This document shows positions 62,571 through 64,000 of a stretch of DNA of 64,000 nucleotides, one piece after another (within the stretch, counting starts at the first letter, position 1; every line of letters starts with the position of its first letter). Under the pieces are notes generated by a model, which worked only from the letters and a program-made list of their open reading frames with translations, was not told the origin of the DNA and ran no database searches. This stretch comes from Ctenosaura bakeri (lineage: Eukaryota > Chordata > Lepidosauria > Squamata > Iguanidae): assembly GCA_948474755.1 (NCBI GenBank), contig CAOLHI010000415.1, positions 1 through 64,000 on the forward strand. Direction: 5' to 3'. The position numbers and the translations under genes were made by a program.

Positions 62571-63623
62571 TTCCTAGCAAGTGTGTATATGTGGGAGGGG
62601 GGGATGGCGAGGGAAGCAGAAGGAAGGGTCTTACCGGGAGCCAAAATGGGAAAAAGCTTGCTTTAAATCTGCATGAAGAACCAGAGGACCACAGATATGT
62701 TTTAAAAATAAGATTGTTTTAGTATTATTAGGACTAAGAAGCTGATCTTCTCTGCTGGTATGAACTGTATGTGTCACAATTGCAAAGAGCCACTGGTTTG
62801 ATGCAAAGAAAATGTGATTTCATTTGCAGGAAGGACCTTTTTCACCACTTCATGGCTATGCTGACTAGGATCCCACCCAAACCGGTTCACGCAAGGCGAT
62901 CCAATGTGGGGAAGGAAAGAGGAAGAGAAAAAAGGAGGGAGGGAAATCAGGCGAGGAGATCATATCCTGACAGTAAGCTTTGTTGGCAACGGGTAACGCT
63001 GAATGTCCAGATTGCCTCGGTGGACATGCACATTACTCCCTGGACCCCAACTCCCTCTGTTTTCCCCGCCCCATCTCCCTCCTTCACCCTCCTTTCTCCA
63101 GAGGTGAGCCGTGGGGAAAGGAAGAAAAGCCGAAAAGACCCACTTCAGCACCAAAGCCCTGAACAGCAGACACCTGGAGCATCAGTAATGCACACAAACA
63201 GAAACAGGGGGCTGGCTGGCTGTCCTTTCACCTTGCCCACCTTTCTCCTGCTCATCTTCTCTTCCTGCTTCTCAGCCCAAGCCTTTGCAATCTCAGCTCC
63301 AGAGCTCAGCAGAAAACAAACCGCCCAAAGATCCCCCCCCGCAACACACACATACACTCCAAACATGGCGGACATTCATTCATACAACTGAGAACCTTGC
63401 TTGCCTTTTCCCACCCAAGGCTAGCTCCCCCCAGCAAGAAATCGATGCGGGTGAGAAGGAGGAAAGGCACCTGGGATTCTCCCTCCTATTCATCCCCCCT
63501 GTCTTGAAAATATAAATAAATAAACCCAATAATCAGCAACATGCTTTGAAAAAACCATTGTGTTTTGCAGTATTAGGCATGACATGTAAACGACTGTGGC
63601 GAAGGCGTTAAATCCTGCAAAGG
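62571..63623. other. Intron sequence downstream of the G-alpha exon; no further exon seen
   Basis: Low in recognisable repeats. The 206-codon plus frame 62771-63391 has low-complexity composition and is antisense to the host transcript; no domain is recognisable. A block near 62980-63060 (GGCAACGGGTAACGCTGAAT, TTGCCTCGGTGGACATGCAC) is unusually complex for an intron and could be conserved non-coding DNA. Confidence 0.4.
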
Positions 63624-63630
63624 GACTTAC
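63624..63630 (-). other. 5' splice donor of G-alpha exon 2
   Basis: The minus strand reads ATGAA then GTAAGTC. GTAAGT is a perfect match to the intron side of the donor consensus, which raises confidence that the exon is functional. Confidence 0.93.
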
Positions 63631-63673
63631 TTCATTTGCTTCACAATGGTGCTTTTCCCCGATTCACCAGCTC
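63631..63673 (-). CDS. Exon 2 of a Gi/o/t-class G-protein alpha subunit gene (GNAO1 favoured)
   Basis: The minus strand encodes GAGESGKSTIVKQMK when joined to the neighbouring exons. It contains the P-loop (Walker A, G-x-G-E-S-G-K-S-T) that binds the GTP phosphates in heterotrimeric G-protein alpha subunits at the inner plasma membrane. The exon is exactly 43 bp, the characteristic size of exon 2 in GNAI, GNAO and GNAT genes. It carries an AAACAG acceptor and a GTAAGT donor. Lys after QM excludes Gs (QMR) and the IVKQMK word excludes Gq (FIKQMR); Gz has a different P-loop. Within the Gi/o/t class the peptide is shared. The very long downstream intron and a codon pattern close to my memory of vertebrate GNAO1 favour GNAO1, but GNAI1, GNAI3 or GNAT genes remain possible. 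No stop or frameshift is present. The exon phase leaves one base of the next codon upstream, as expected. Confidence 0.93.
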
Positions 63674-63725
63674 CTGTTTATGGGGAGAGGGGACAGGGGG
63701 AGAGAAAGGGAAGAAAAAAAAGAAA
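63674..63725 (-). other. 3' splice acceptor and polypyrimidine tract of intron 1
   Basis: On the minus strand a long pyrimidine-rich run (TTTCTTCCCTTTCTCTCCCC, then CTGTCCCCTCTCCCC) leads into ATAAACAG immediately before the exon. This is a strong acceptor. The plus strand shows it as a purine run from 63682. Confidence 0.9.
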
Positions 63726-64000
63726 GAAATCAAAACATAAAACCCCAATAAAGACAAGATCTGGCTAGTGTGAGAATATAAGGAGATCAAGGAGATTACA
63801 TGGAGAAACAGCTGTGCTAATGGTTGTGCGGAGTGGGGTGGAGAGAGAGAAAAGAGATCACACTTGTGCAATCGAGTTTTCAGTGCAAAAAGGGAGATGG
63901 AGAGATCATGGGAGCCTCCAACGAAGAATATTAAGGGGGGGGCAGTAGGAGTATACCTGTTGGGGGGGACAGAAGGAAAGGGGGGGTTCTATCCAGGCAA
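63726..64000 (-). other. 3' end of intron 1 of the G-alpha gene
   Basis: No coding sequence or transposon was recognised. G-rich on the plus strand with several G6-G7 runs (63935-63988). Exon 1 must lie beyond the right edge. Confidence 0.6.

Larger units (their letters stand above)
1..63630 (-). other. Probable intron 2 of a Gi/o-class G-alpha gene (5' part)
   Basis: Inferred from the exon at 63631-63673. Because that exon is on the minus strand and ends in a GTAAGT donor, everything at lower coordinates is downstream intron. No sequence encoding the expected next exon (beginning IIHEDG-like, about 142 bp in this gene class) was recognised by eye, so the intron would run past the left edge. 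The interval is filled with transposons and simple repeats, with some low-repeat stretches that could hold regulatory DNA. A short or diverged exon could have been missed. Confidence 0.6.

Noticed and set aside
62771..63391. 206-codon open frame on the plus strand
   Set aside because: Longest plus-strand frame, but it has low-complexity, proline/serine/arginine-rich composition, no recognisable domain, and lies antisense in the intron next to the G-alpha exon. Likely chance.

Overview
The window is vertebrate nuclear DNA, most likely from a squamate reptile (an iguanian lizard would fit). It holds CR1 and L2 LINE fragments, BovB-type 3' tails, tRNA-derived SINEs with a BovB-like tail, a 5S-rRNA-derived SINE, a SPIN hAT transposon, Helitrons and many microsatellites. 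Bacterial features (operons, ribosome binding sites, CRISPR) are absent. Almost every open frame is a chance frame or a decayed transposon.

One host exon is recognisable, at the far right on the minus strand (63631-63673). It is exactly 43 bp, flanked by consensus splice sites, and encodes the P-loop GAGESGKSTIVKQMK of a Gi/o/t-class heterotrimeric G-protein alpha subunit. Exon 2 of these genes is characteristically 43 bp. GNAO1 is the favoured paralogue, but GNAI or GNAT genes are not excluded. The rest of the window is therefore read as the 5' part of intron 2 (1-63630, transcribed right to left) plus the 3' end of intron 1 (63674-64000). I did not find exon 3, so intron 2 would exceed 63 kb.

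Layout. 1-12.4 kb: CR1 and BovB remnants and the first fold-back MITEs. 12.4-13.2 kb: a SPIN element with a perfect 8-bp target duplication and about 0.56 kb of GC-rich foreign cargo. 14-25 kb: sparse repeats and MITE clusters. 25.8-29.4 kb: 5S-SINE, tRNA-SINE and a 1.1 kb CR1. 32.0-33.3 kb: a degenerate ~147-bp satellite with an internal inversion. 34.7-35.4 kb: a MITE that has swallowed a CR1+MITE chimera also present at 3.0-3.5 kb. 42.4-43.4 kb: two Helitrons joined head to tail. 44.5-47.8 kb: MITEs, two of which sit inside larger palindromes. 52-54.5 kb: an L2 remnant broken by stacked MITEs and SINEs. 55-61 kb: further CR1, SINE and MITE copies. 63.6 kb: the G-alpha exon.

The dominant element is a palindromic MITE, here called family A (about 25 copies, whole or half). 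Its ends read GGCCATTTCCGCAC, and eight copies have perfect 3-bp target duplications (TAA, TAT, TTA, TGG, CAA), which suggests a PIF/Harbinger-like origin. Other repeat families are given provisional letters: B, older fold-back related in core words to A; C, fold-back with GGTGAATCTGCTC ends; D, inverted repeat with AAATTTCCTT arms; E, ~230-bp family containing AAAATGTCCCAGTTTCT; F, family with ~21-bp internal periodicity; G, repeat containing TGATGAAGAAGCCAGTGAAG. Family names from databases could not be checked here.
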